In this document: in pieces, positions 8,479-16,991 of the stretch
Layout: every line of letters starts with the position of its first letter
Position numbering within the stretch: the first letter of the stretch is position 1
Source of the DNA: Bacillus sp. MYb209
GTDB lineage: Bacteria; Bacillota; Bacilli; Bacillales; Bacillaceae_G
Length of the DNA: 64,000 bases
Direction of reading: 5' to 3'
Assembly: GCF_002975175.1 (NCBI RefSeq)
Contig: NZ_PCNZ01000015.1
Coordinates: forward strand, 50,084 to 114,083
Position numbers and translations under genes: made by a program
The notes under the pieces: model-generated
Databases searched by the model: none
Seen by the model: only the letters and a program-made list of their open reading frames with translations
What the model was told of the DNA's origin: nothing

Positions 8479-9195
8479 ATGAAAATCTTACTTATCATGG
8501 AAGAAACAGAAGAGCGAAGAAAATTAGTTGAGAACTTTACTGAAAACATTCGAAATGTAGAATGTTTTGAAGCGGAAACTGGAACAGAATCTTTGCTAAT
8601 AATGAAAAAACATACACCTGATTTTGTTTTTTTAAATTCGCAATTAATGGATGGTACTGGTTTTGAATATTCGAGTTTGTTACGAGAAGTGAATTGTTAT
8701 ACGAAATTTATTTTTATTGGTGAGGATATAGAAGAGGCAATTACAGCTTTTCGTTTCCAAGCGTTTTATTATTTATTACGACCATTTCGTGAAGAAGATT
8801 TACAATTCATTTTATATAAAATGGGAAAAGAACAAGGTGAGAAAGCAAAGAGTCATTTGCGTAAACTGCCGATAGAAGGCCATGAGGGGATTAGATATAT
8901 TTTCCCGGAGGATATTGTATATGTAAGTAAAAATAAGGAAAACAAAACCGTTTCAATTTATACAACGAATAATCAGTATATTTCAACATACACACTCCAG
9001 GAATTAGAAAATAAACTAAATGCATATGATTTTTTACGTGTACATAAAAGCTATTTAATTAATATGTCATATGTACAAGAACTTAAACCTTATTATAATG
9101 GCACGTATAATTTGCATTTAGACAGGTACGATGAGCAACCGATTCCAGTAAGCCGCAATTATGTAAAACGACTTCGAAATAAAATTGAACTGTGA
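8479..9195 (+). CDS. LytTR-domain response regulator with degenerate receiver
   Basis: The 238-aa protein has an N-terminal receiver-like domain (1-120) and a C-terminal LytTR DNA-binding domain (~135-238; IVYVSKNKENKTVSIYT, LQELENKL, FLRVHKSYLINM, IPVSRNYVKRLR). The receiver lacks the usual active site. The phosphoacceptor Asp is Asn53 (VFLNSQLMDG), the N-terminal acidic pair reads EE within LIMEETEE, the Thr/Ser position is FIFIGE, and the conserved KP is RP. Activity may therefore not depend on phosphorylation. No kinase gene is adjacent. It lies 120 bp upstream of a cstA-family transporter, as LytTR regulators control CstA-type pyruvate carriers in enterobacteria (BtsR-BtsT), so it is probably the local regulator. 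Confidence 0.8.
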   Translation: MKILLIMEETEERRKLVENFTENIRNVECFEAETGTESLLIMKKHTPDFVFLNSQLMDGTGFEYSSLLREVNCYTKFIFIGEDIEEAITAFRFQAFYYLLRPFREEDLQFILYKMGKEQGEKAKSHLRKLPIEGHEGIRYIFPEDIVYVSKNKENKTVSIYTTNNQYISTYTLQELENKLNAYDFLRVHKSYLINMSYVQELKPYYNGTYNLHLDRYDEQPIPVSRNYVKRLRNKIEL

Positions 9196-9216
9196 CAAGT
9201 AATGAGAGAATTTTAA

Positions 9217-9284
9217 CATGATAATCTAAAAATCCTTCATGATAAGGAGGATTTAAGTAAAGTATTCAGAAAATTTAGTACAAT
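9217..9284 (+). promoter_or_regulatory. Direct repeats and -10 element upstream of cstA (candidate LytTR binding site)
   Basis: CATGATAA occurs at 9217-9224 and again at 9238-9245, exactly 21 bp apart in the same orientation, the two-helical-turn geometry used by LytTR dimers. A TACAAT -10 follows at 9279-9284 with a poor -35 (AGTAAA), as expected for an activated promoter. The second repeat is also the loop of a small ATCCTT/AAGGAG hairpin, which is an alternative reading. Confidence 0.5.
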
Positions 9285-9317
9285 CTCCACTAAGAAGTAG
9301 TAATGGGGGGATTGTAT

Positions 9318-11393
9318 GTGAAAACATTGAAATCAATTTTACTTTGGGGAGTTATTGCAGCGCTAGGAGCATCGGCTTTTGGTGTAATAGCGTTATCGCA
9401 AGGTGAGACAATTAATGCTGTATGGCTATTAGTTGCTGCTGTATCAGTGTATGCGATTGCTTATCGCTTTTATAGTAGATTTATAGCGAGGAAAGTTTTT
9501 GGCCTAGATAATAATAGACAAACACCTGCTCATACGTTAAATGATGGCAAGGATTATGTTCCGACAAATAAATGGGTTTTATTCGGACATCACTTTGCAG
9601 CGATTGCAGGGGCAGGTCCTTTAGTAGGACCGATTTTGGCGGCACAGATGGGGTATTTACCTGGGACAATTTGGATTATTGTTGGGGTAGTCATTGCTGG
9701 AGCTGTACAGGATTTTGTAATTTTATTTGCTTCAATGAGACGTAATGGTAAATCATTAGGAGAAATGATTAAAGATGAGATTGGTCCTGTTACAGGATTA
9801 ATTGCAATGATTGGTATTTTAGGTATTATGATTATTTTATTAGCGGTATTAGCTTTAGTAGTTGTGAAGGCACTTGTTGGAAGCCCATGGGGAATGTTTA
9901 CAATCGCAGCAACGATTCCAATTGCTATTTTAATGGGAGTTTACATGCGTTACATTAGGCCAGGACGAGTAGGAGAAGGATCAGTAATCGGTATTGTTCT
10001 ACTAGTCTTATCTCTTATTGGAGGACAATATGTGGCGGAAAATCCGACACTTGCAAGTATGTTTACTTTTAGTGGTGAGACAATTGCTATTATGCTTATC
10101 GTATATGGATTCATTGCATCAGCATTACCAGTTTGGATGCTTCTTGCGCCACGTGATTATTTAAGTACATTTTTAAAAATAGGGACGATACTTGGGTTAG
10201 CAATTGGTATTTTAATTGTAGCTCCAGATTTGCAGATGCCGGCAGTATCTCAATTTGTTGATGGAACAGGGCCTGTTTTCTCGGGGAATTTATTTCCGTT
10301 CTTATTTATTACAATAGCTTGTGGTGCTGTGTCGGGATTCCACGCTCTCGTTTCATCAGGCACGACGCCGAAAATGATTGAGCAAGAAGGCCACGCAAGG
10401 CCAATCGGTTATGGAGCGATGTTAATGGAGTCGTTTGTAGCGGCAATGGCTATGATTGCAGCTTGTGTATTAACACCGGGAACTTATTTTGCAATTAATA
10501 GCCCAGCAGCGCTAATTGGAACGGATGTATCACAAGCAGCTCAAGTTATTTCTTCATGGGGATTTGCTATTACACCGAATGAATTAAAAGAACTTGCTGT
10601 TAATGTCGGAGAACAGACCATTTTATCACGTACAGGTGGTGCACCAACATTGGCAATTGGTATGGCGTATATATTTTCGCAAGTAATAGGCGGAACGGCG
10701 ATGATGGCATTTTGGTACCATTTTGCTATTCTTTTTGAAGCACTATTTATTTTAACAACGATTGATGCCGGAACACGCGTAGGGCGATTTATGATTCAAG
10801 ACATTTTAGGTCATGTATATAAGCCGTTTGCGAAAACAGATTCAACATTAGCAAATGTGGTAGCTACAACACTATGCGTACTAGGGTGGGGGTACTTTTT
10901 ATATCAAGGGGTGGTAGATCCTCTTGGTGGAATTAATACGCTATGGCCACTTTTCGGTATTGCAAATCAAATGTTAGCGGGGATTGCATTATTACTTGGA
11001 ACGACAATCTTATTCAAAATGGGGAAAAAGGCATACGTATGGGTAACGCTTATTCCGACTGTAGGATTACTTATTGTAACGATGACAGCTGGTTATCAAA
11101 AGTTATTTCATGAAAATCCTAAAATAGGATTTCTATCACATGCGAAAGTATTTCAGGGAGCGTTAGATGATGGGAAGGTATTAGCTCCAGCTAAAAATGT
11201 TGCGCAAATGAAACAAATTATTTTTAATGACTATATTGATGCGGCACTTTGTGGAATTTTTATGATAGTTGTAATTGCTGTGTTAATTTCTGCACTTCGA
11301 ATTTGGATTCAGGTATTAAGAAATAAGCCAATGCCGTTAAAAGAGGCACCATATATTCCAAGAGATGAAAGTGAGTCGAGGAACTATGCTTAA
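9318..11393 (+). CDS. cstA: Carbon starvation protein CstA family transporter
   Basis: This is a ~691-aa membrane protein with about 16-18 helices and the conserved CstA regions, including GHHFAAIAGAGPLVGPILAAQMG (residues ~75-97), FHALVSSGTTPKMIEQE and LFGIANQMLAGIALLL. Family members carry pyruvate or peptides by proton symport. I prefer the GTG at 9318, 8 bases after GGGGGGA, over the ATG at 9303, which lies within the poly-G ribosome site. The small YbdD-type gene overlaps its end, which is the standard partner arrangement. A LytTR regulator directly upstream points to pyruvate as substrate, by inference. Confidence 0.88.
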   Translation: MKTLKSILLWGVIAALGASAFGVIALSQGETINAVWLLVAAVSVYAIAYRFYSRFIARKVFGLDNNRQTPAHTLNDGKDYVPTNKWVLFGHHFAAIAGAGPLVGPILAAQMGYLPGTIWIIVGVVIAGAVQDFVILFASMRRNGKSLGEMIKDEIGPVTGLIAMIGILGIMIILLAVLALVVVKALVGSPWGMFTIAATIPIAILMGVYMRYIRPGRVGEGSVIGIVLLVLSLIGGQYVAENPTLASMFTFSGETIAIMLIVYGFIASALPVWMLLAPRDYLSTFLKIGTILGLAIGILIVAPDLQMPAVSQFVDGTGPVFSGNLFPFLFITIACGAVSGFHALVSSGTTPKMIEQEGHARPIGYGAMLMESFVAAMAMIAACVLTPGTYFAINSPAALIGTDVSQAAQVISSWGFAITPNELKELAVNVGEQTILSRTGGAPTLAIGMAYIFSQVIGGTAMMAFWYHFAILFEALFILTTIDAGTRVGRFMIQDILGHVYKPFAKTDSTLANVVATTLCVLGWGYFLYQGVVDPLGGINTLWPLFGIANQMLAGIALLLGTTILFKMGKKAYVWVTLIPTVGLLIVTMTAGYQKLFHENPKIGFLSHAKVFQGALDDGKVLAPAKNVAQMKQIIFNDYIDAALCGIFMIVVIAVLISALRIWIQVLRNKPMPLKEAPYIPRDESESRNYA

Positions 11394-11589
11394 AAGTTTA
11401 CGGAACGTATGGGGAAAGAGAAAGCAATTTATTAGTTTACTTGTCGGAGTTCCAAGTTATGAAACGTATGTAAATCACATGAAAGTACATCATCCAGAAG
11501 AGAAAATTCTATGTCAAAAGCAATTTTTTGCTGAGGCACAAGAAGCTAGATTTAATGCAAAAGGCGGAAAGATATCGCGATGTTGTTAA
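11386..11589 (+). CDS. YbdD/YjiX (DUF466, Sel_put) family small protein, CstA partner
   Basis: This is a 67-residue basic protein, MLKSLRNVWGKRKQF... with the family signature VGVPSYETYVNHMKVHHPE and a C-terminal Arg-Cys-Cys. The ATG overlaps the last 8 bases of cstA, with GTCGAGG as ribosome site, so translation is coupled. Homologues sit next to cstA or btsT in many bacteria and are thought to help the transporter; no mechanism is known. An upstream in-frame ATG at 11365 is less likely because it lacks a ribosome site. Confidence 0.85.
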   Translation: MLKSLRNVWGKRKQFISLLVGVPSYETYVNHMKVHHPEEKILCQKQFFAEAQEARFNAKGGKISRCC

Positions 11590-11590
11590 T

Positions 11591-11619
11591 GGAGGGGACG
11601 AAATTTCGTCTCCTTTTTT
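11591..11619 (+). terminator. Terminator of the cstA operon
   Basis: GGGGACGAAA and TTTCGTCTCC pair almost perfectly and are followed by T6. Confidence 0.85.
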
Positions 11620-11633
11620 ATTTTGCTTTTTGC

Positions 11634-11649
11634 TGTTCCACGTGGAACA
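11634..11649. other. parS: parS-like centromere site (Spo0J/ParB binding)
   Basis: TGTTCCACGTGGAACA is a perfect 16-bp palindrome. It differs from the B. subtilis consensus TGTTNCACGTGAAACA only at the position made symmetric by the C in the left half. It lies between two genes, outside the cstA terminator. Spo0J sites are scattered around the origin-proximal chromosome in Bacillus. No other copy this good occurs in the window. Confidence 0.7.
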
Positions 11650-11743
11650 ATAAAACAAAAAAGTTTGGGAATTATAGGGATTTCGTAATACAATAACATA
11701 TAGAAAGGGATAGATGGAAAAGAAAAAGTAGGGAGATTAGTTT

Positions 11744-12799
11744 ATGTTCAGAGATCTATTTGTAAATAGGACAATCATTCTTTCCTTTATCTTTGTGGGT
11801 GCTCAGTTTTTAAGAGATAAGCCATTAAAAGAAGGATTCTCTTTTTTGCAGAAATGTTTGGTCGGTATTTTAACTGGAATATTAAGTATATTATTGATGC
11901 ATTTTGGTGTACATATTGAAGATATTATGTTGGACTTACGTTATTTAGCTGTTGTTTTGGCAATTATAATTGGTGGCCCAATAGCTAGTAGTATAACAGT
12001 TGTGATCATTTTAATAACGCGGGTATTTTTTACTGAGTATTCTTTAGCATCTGAATTGGCTTGCTATACTATCGTGGCAATAGGGATTGGTATTACCCCC
12101 ATTTGGCGGATGAAGATTTCTATATTTACAAAATGGATATGGTTTAATGTGTACAGTTTGTCTATTTTAATACTACCACTTTATATTTTATTTAAGGATC
12201 TATATGTAGTGGCATTATATTTAATTTGTTGTATTGTAGCGGCATACATCACATTTGTAAGTACAAGTTACGTATTGCAATCGAATGAATTATTTCAAAC
12301 GATGAGGCATTATGCAACGATAGATGCATTAACGAATCTAGGAAATGTAAGGCAGTTTGATTTAGAGATGAATCGCCATATTGGTAACGAGTATATGAAA
12401 AATGATTCACTTTGTTTATTACTTATCGATATTGATCACTTTAAGTATGTAAATGATACATACGGCCATCCTGCTGGGGATGAAGTATTAAAACAAGTAG
12501 GACGTATTTTGCTAAAGAATGCACCATTCCCAAATTTAGTCTTTCGAAAGGGTGGCGAAGAGTTTGCCCTGTTGTTACCAAAAAAGGGATTAGCATTTGG
12601 AATTCGTATAGGGGAACAAATTCGATTAGCTGTTGAAAAGCATTCATTCCAAATGAAAAATGGAAAGAAAATTAAAATCACAGTTTCTGTCGGGATTTCA
12701 GAGTATAAAAAATCACCTGATCAATTTATTCAATCAGCGGATGATGCGTTATATTATTCAAAAAGAAATGGTAGAAACAAAGTTAGTTCAGCATCATAG
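11744..12799 (+). CDS. Membrane diguanylate cyclase (5TM + GGDEF)
   Basis: The 351-aa protein has about six N-terminal membrane helices (a 5TM-5TMR_LYT-like sensor region, residues 10-185) and a GGDEF domain from ~190. The active site reads RKGGEEF, with the substrate-binding LLLIDIDHFKYVNDTYGHPAGDEVL block upstream and SVGIS downstream, so synthesis of cyclic di-GMP from two GTP is expected. The inhibitory I-site RxxD is absent (PFPN at that position), so classical product inhibition is unlikely. Layout matches B. subtilis DgcK (YhcK). The ATG follows AGGGAG by 9 bases. It is monocistronic. Confidence 0.87.
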   Translation: MFRDLFVNRTIILSFIFVGAQFLRDKPLKEGFSFLQKCLVGILTGILSILLMHFGVHIEDIMLDLRYLAVVLAIIIGGPIASSITVVIILITRVFFTEYSLASELACYTIVAIGIGITPIWRMKISIFTKWIWFNVYSLSILILPLYILFKDLYVVALYLICCIVAAYITFVSTSYVLQSNELFQTMRHYATIDALTNLGNVRQFDLEMNRHIGNEYMKNDSLCLLLIDIDHFKYVNDTYGHPAGDEVLKQVGRILLKNAPFPNLVFRKGGEEFALLLPKKGLAFGIRIGEQIRLAVEKHSFQMKNGKKIKITVSVGISEYKKSPDQFIQSADDALYYSKRNGRNKVSSAS

Positions 12800-12837
12800 A
12801 AATTCGGGAAGTACTTTAAAACATTTCTGCAAAATAA

Positions 12838-12875
12838 TTAAAACCCACAGAACAATAAATGTTCTGTGGGTTTTA
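12838..12875 (+). terminator. Bidirectional terminator between dgc and pdxK
   Basis: AAAACCCACAGAAC and GTTCTGTGGGTTTT form a 14-bp stem with a 7-base loop; A- and T-runs on both sides serve both converging genes. Confidence 0.85.
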
Positions 12876-12910
12876 ATATATGTTTAAATTTATGAATAAA
12901 AAGCTTTATG

Positions 12911-13735
12911 TTAGACAAGTTCTTTCGGTGCAACGAATTTGCGGTATGCACCGTGATGTGTTGGTCCTACATATTCGTTAATCTTAAATGAATGACGAAT
13001 TGCAGCTGTGATGAATTCTTTCGCAGTTTTTACTGCTTCTTTCACAGTTTTTCCTTTTGCAAGTTCTGCTGTAATTGCAGCAGAATATGTACAACCTGCA
13101 CCGTGTGTATTTGTCGTATCAATCTTTTCTGATTCTAGAAGATCGAATGTTTCTCCGTCATATAATACATCAATAGCAGTTTCTGTTCCTAGTTTGCTAC
13201 CACCTTTAATTAGTACGTATTTAGCACCTAAAACGTGGATTTTCTTTGCAGCTTCTTTCATGTCCTCAAGAGAATTAATTTTCACACCACTTAATTGGTA
13301 TGCTTCAAATAAGTTTGGCGTTACAACTAATGCCTTTGGAACAAGAACGTCACGTAAGCAGTCATTTGTTTCAGAATGTAACGCTTCATCCGCTCCTTTA
13401 CATACCATAACAGGATCAACTACTACATTTTCGAAATTGTGCTTTTCAATTGTTTCCGCAACCATTTCGATAATTTCTACTGATCCAAGCATACCCGTTT
13501 TTAAAGCATCTACGCCAACGCCTTCAATTGTTGTTTCTAATTGTGGTTTTAATGTAGAAGCTGCGATTGGGAATACGTTATGTGCCCAACCGTTATGTGG
13601 GTCCATTGTTACGATTGTCGTAAGTGATGTCATCCCATATACGCCAAGTTCTTGGAATGTTTTTAAATCTGCTTGTATACCAGCACCGCCACTTGTATCA
13701 GAACCAGCGATTGTAAGTGCTTTATTTAATGTCAT
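12911..13735 (-). CDS. pdxK: Pyridoxine/pyridoxal/pyridoxamine kinase
   Basis: This is a 274-aa ThiD-like ribokinase-fold enzyme, closest to B. subtilis PdxK. It carries the N-terminal SGGAGIQADLKTF, VVDPVMVCKGA and VTPNLFEA motifs. The anion-hole segment THGAGCT has the catalytic Cys (about residue 215), as in the dual-Cys PdxK of S. aureus. It phosphorylates B6 vitamers with ATP for PLP salvage. Its B. subtilis counterpart was first named thiD, so a side activity on HMP is possible. The ATG is preceded by GAGGGGG. It stands alone and is divergent from the kinase gene at 13870. Confidence 0.88.
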   Translation of the reverse strand: MTLNKALTIAGSDTSGGAGIQADLKTFQELGVYGMTSLTTIVTMDPHNGWAHNVFPIAASTLKPQLETTIEGVGVDALKTGMLGSVEIIEMVAETIEKHNFENVVVDPVMVCKGADEALHSETNDCLRDVLVPKALVVTPNLFEAYQLSGVKINSLEDMKEAAKKIHVLGAKYVLIKGGSKLGTETAIDVLYDGETFDLLESEKIDTTNTHGAGCTYSAAITAELAKGKTVKEAVKTAKEFITAAIRHSFKINEYVGPTHHGAYRKFVAPKELV

Positions 13736-13869
13736 TATGAAAGCCCCCTCAAGTGATATAATGAAAACTATGTTTTCACTATTATATCAATGTTACGAAT
13801 AAGTACAAAGTGAAAAGTAGATGATTTATGTTAAGTACTATTTAAAATCTTGTATGTAGGAGACGAATT

Positions 13870-15441
13870 ATGTTTCAAGAGAATCGTACAAATGAATTAG
13901 TTATATTGAAAGAGATTGCAGAAACGTTGAATACCTCAAATGATACATATCACGTACTTCAAGCTGTGTTAGAAAAACTATTGAATGTAACTGGTTTAAC
14001 GACAGGATGGATTTTCCTTGCGGATGAAAATGGTAGATATACAAAATTAATTGATTACCAATTACCAGAGGGATTGAAATTCGAAAATAAACGACCAATG
14101 TGTGAAGGGAATTGCTGGTGCCTACACAGCTTTGTGGAAGGGAAATTAGAGCGAGCAGTTAATATTATTGAATGTAAGAGAATTAATAATGCAATTGAAT
14201 ACAACTGGGGAGATACAGAAGGGATTGTACATCATGCGACAGTACCGCTCAAAGCAGGTGGAGACGAATTTGGCGTATTAAATGTAGCTAGCCCAGGTAA
14301 AACGCATTTTTCTGAAGAAGAATTAGTACTATTACAATCAGTTGCCTTTCAAATTGGAACGGCATTAAAGCGTACAAAACTGTATGAAAATGAAAAGAGA
14401 AGAGCTCATTATTATGTAAAGTTAGAACGCTTTATTCAAGCTTTAAGGACAATTCATAAATTTAATGCATTACCAGAAGAGATTGTAAAGCAAATAGGGA
14501 GTTTATTTCTATGGGAGCAAGTTGCATTCTTTATTAGAGAAGAAAATGAACTAGCTGTGAGAGCTTCTTATAAGAAGGGTGAACTACAAGATGATTTGAG
14601 GGCAGCAGCACAGGAAGCGTTGGAAAAAGAAGAGTCTGTCTTGTTGAAGCGTCAGGTTGGTAATATAGAGCATCCCAATAGGGCAGTTATCGCTATTCCG
14701 ATACATATTCAAAATCATATATTTGGAGTATTAAGTGTAAGTTCTAATAATGGAGAATTTGATATAAATACGATAGATGTAGTACAAGCGTTAGCAAATC
14801 ATATTTCGTTAATGATAGAGAACTTAAGATTAAATGAAAAACGTCGTGAACTTGTACGAATGGAAGAACGTAATCGTTTAGCTAGAGATTTACATGATTC
14901 TGTGTCACAAAAGTTGTTTTCATTAACCTTTATGACGAAAGGCGCTGAAGCTGTTTTAAAGGGTAAAAATGAAAAGGTAGACCAGTCTTTGCATGAGATG
15001 CGTGAATTAGCACAAGGCGCCTTGAAAGAAATGAGGACATTGATTTGGCAACTCCGTCCGGCTGGATTAGAGAAAGGGTTATTACCAGCTTTAAAGCAAT
15101 ATGGTGAAAGTTTAGGGTTGAAAATTCGGGAACAAGTTACAGGTGTGCGTGATTTGCCGCGCGTAGTAGAAGAAGCGCTATGGCGAATTGGACAAGAAGC
15201 TTTAAATAACGTAAGTAAGCATGCTGATGTAAGAGAAGCAACGATTTATTTCAAAGTGACAGAGAAGAATGTATCATTAGAAATAGTGGATCAAGGAAAT
15301 GGGTTTGTAGAAAAGGATGTAAAAGAGAAGAAATCGCTCGGTATGACTACGATGCGCGAAAGAGTAGAGTTAGTTGGTGGAACGATTAAAATTGTAAGTA
15401 GTAAAAAACGAACGAGTGTAAAAGTAAATGTACCATTATGA
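13870..15441 (+). CDS. GAF-domain sensor histidine kinase (YhcY/AirS-like)
   Basis: The 523-aa soluble kinase has GAF1 (residues ~25-170), a second GAF (~190-325), then a HisKA_3 dimerisation domain with His342 in ARDLHDSVSQKLFSL and a HATPase_c domain (WRIGQEALNNVSKHA, VDQGNGF, LGMTTMRERVELVGG). GAF1 contains Cys78, Cys82, Cys84 and Cys102 in a C-x3-C-x-C-x17-C pattern. The related S. aureus AirS binds a [2Fe-2S] cluster through GAF cysteines, so redox or oxygen sensing is likely. It has no transmembrane helix. The regulator gene starts 20 bp downstream, and an azoreductase follows, as at B. subtilis yhcYZ-yhdA. Confidence 0.85.
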   Translation: MFQENRTNELVILKEIAETLNTSNDTYHVLQAVLEKLLNVTGLTTGWIFLADENGRYTKLIDYQLPEGLKFENKRPMCEGNCWCLHSFVEGKLERAVNIIECKRINNAIEYNWGDTEGIVHHATVPLKAGGDEFGVLNVASPGKTHFSEEELVLLQSVAFQIGTALKRTKLYENEKRRAHYYVKLERFIQALRTIHKFNALPEEIVKQIGSLFLWEQVAFFIREENELAVRASYKKGELQDDLRAAAQEALEKEESVLLKRQVGNIEHPNRAVIAIPIHIQNHIFGVLSVSSNNGEFDINTIDVVQALANHISLMIENLRLNEKRRELVRMEERNRLARDLHDSVSQKLFSLTFMTKGAEAVLKGKNEKVDQSLHEMRELAQGALKEMRTLIWQLRPAGLEKGLLPALKQYGESLGLKIREQVTGVRDLPRVVEEALWRIGQEALNNVSKHADVREATIYFKVTEKNVSLEIVDQGNGFVEKDVKEKKSLGMTTMRERVELVGGTIKIVSSKKRTSVKVNVPL

Positions 15442-15461
15442 TGTGAAAATGAGGGAAGTTT

Positions 15462-16109
15462 GTGAAAATAAAAGTATTATTAGTTGATGATCATACAGTT
15501 GTGTTAAAAGGATTAGCATTTTTTCTAAGTACACAGGAAGACTTCGAATTAGTCGGGGAAGCAAACAATGGGAAAGAAGCGTTAGTAAAAGTAAGTGAAA
15601 CGAGTCCAGATGTTGTATTAATGGATTTATATATGCCTGAGATGGATGGAATTGAGGCAACAGCTTGTATTAAAAAAGAATATCCAAACGTGAAAGTAAT
15701 TGTATTAACTAGTTTTTCTGATCAAGCACATGTATTGCCAGCATTAAAAGCTGGGGCAAGTGGATATATTTTAAAGGATGTGGAACCAGATCAACTTGTT
15801 GAAGCGATTCGAAGCGCGTATAAAGGTAATATTCAATTACATCCAGATATAGCAAATGCTCTTCTTTCTCAAACTTTACCGGAGGAAGAAAAAGAAGAAG
15901 AACCTTCCGTTCAAGTGGATGTGTTAACAGCGAGAGAAAATGAAGTATTGCAGCTATTGGCGAAAGGGATGAGTAATAAAGAAATCGCTTCTGTTTTAGT
16001 TATTACAGAAAAAACGGTAAAAGCTCATATGAGTAGTATTTTGAGTAAGTTACATTTATCTGATCGCACACAAGCAGCATTATATGCAGTGAAAAATGGA
16101 ATTGTATAA
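15462..16109 (+). CDS. NarL/FixJ-family response regulator (YhcZ/AirR-like)
   Basis: The 215-aa regulator has a receiver with acidic pair Asp9/Asp10, phosphoacceptor Asp55 (VVLMDLYMPEMDG), Thr in VLTSF and Lys in YILKD. A LuxR-type HTH follows (~148-212; LTARENEVLQLLAKGMSNKEIA and KTVKAHMSSILSKL). The start is GTG, 7 bases after GAGGGAAG. It is cotranscribed with the kinase at 13870 and should be its partner. The likely target is the azoreductase at 16300, by position only. Confidence 0.88.
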   Translation: MKIKVLLVDDHTVVLKGLAFFLSTQEDFELVGEANNGKEALVKVSETSPDVVLMDLYMPEMDGIEATACIKKEYPNVKVIVLTSFSDQAHVLPALKAGASGYILKDVEPDQLVEAIRSAYKGNIQLHPDIANALLSQTLPEEEKEEEPSVQVDVLTARENEVLQLLAKGMSNKEIASVLVITEKTVKAHMSSILSKLHLSDRTQAALYAVKNGIV

Positions 16110-16128
16110 GACGAAAGTCGTAAGACCT

Positions 16129-16157
16129 AGTTCGCCTTTAGAAGGTGGACTTTTTTT
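16129..16157 (+). terminator. Terminator of the two-component operon
   Basis: AGTTCGCCTT pairs with AAGGTGGACT (one G-U) and is followed by T7. Confidence 0.75.
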
Positions 16158-16299
16158 ATGGAAAAATACGTCTATGTGAGGACGAAATTGTCTTGATATA
16201 AAGATAAAATGTATTTGTAAGCAACAACAATTATAAGGGAGTACCCTTTTTCGTAAGTGATATATAACAACATAAGAGTGAGTAGTAGGAGGAAAAACA

Positions 16300-16926
16300 A
16301 TGGCAACAGTTTTATTTGTAAAAGCAAACAACCGTCCGGCGGAACAAGCAGTTAGTGTGAAATTATACGAGGCATTTTTAGCAAACTATAAAGAAGCACA
16401 TCCAAATGATACAGTAGTAGAACTTGATTTATATAAAGAAGAATTACCATATGTAGGCGTAGATATGATTAATGGTACATTCAAAGCAAGTAGAGGATTT
16501 GATTTAACAGAAGAAGAAGCAAAAGTGGTAGCAGTTGCTGATAAGTATTTAAATCAATTCTTAGAAGCTGATAAAGTAGTTTTCGGTTTCCCATTATGGA
16601 ACTTAACGATTCCGGCCGTATTACACACGTATATTGATTATTTAAACCGTGCTGGTAAAACGTTTAAATATACACCAGAAGGTCCAGTTGGGCTTATTGG
16701 AGATAAGAAGATTGCTTTATTAAATGCACGCGGCGGCGTATATTCTGAAGGACCAGCAGCTGAAGTAGAAATGGCTGTTAAATATGTAGCAAGCATGATG
16801 GGCTTCTTCGGCGCAACAAATATGGAAACGGTAGTTATTGAAGGACATAACCAATTCCCAGATAAAGCAGAAGAAATCATTACAGCAGGTCTTGAAGAAG
16901 CGGCTAAAGTAGCAAGTAAATTTTAA
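16300..16926 (+). CDS. azoR: FMN-dependent NADH-azoreductase
   Basis: The 208-aa flavodoxin-fold protein of the AcpD/AzoR family begins MATVLFVKANNRPAEQAVS (FMN phosphate loop). It carries FGFPLWNLTIPAVLHTYIDYLNRAGKTFKYT and LLNARGGVYSEGPA, which line the flavin and substrate pockets. It reduces azo compounds and quinones by two-electron transfer from NADH and is usually linked to electrophile or thiol stress. AGGAGG lies 8 bases before ATG. It follows the kinase/regulator pair after a terminator, so it has its own promoter. A redox-responsive link to that pair is inferred. Confidence 0.9.
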   Translation: MATVLFVKANNRPAEQAVSVKLYEAFLANYKEAHPNDTVVELDLYKEELPYVGVDMINGTFKASRGFDLTEEEAKVVAVADKYLNQFLEADKVVFGFPLWNLTIPAVLHTYIDYLNRAGKTFKYTPEGPVGLIGDKKIALLNARGGVYSEGPAAEVEMAVKYVASMMGFFGATNMETVVIEGHNQFPDKAEEIITAGLEEAAKVASKF

Positions 16927-16950
16927 TTAAAAACATAATCGTCACTCGAA

Positions 16951-16991
16951 AAAAGTAGCATTAACATGTAAACGTTAATGCTGCTTTTTTT
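16951..16991 (+). terminator. Bidirectional terminator between azoR and the yeiL remnant
   Basis: AAAAGTAGCATTAAC pairs with GTTAATGCTGCTTTT, with one mismatch, followed by T-rich sequence; it serves azoR and the converging gene. Confidence 0.75.

Noticed and set aside
9231-9256. ATCCTT/AAGGAG hairpin as terminator of the LytTR gene
   Set aside because: No T-run follows and the stem is short; the 21-bp direct repeats explain the region at least as well.
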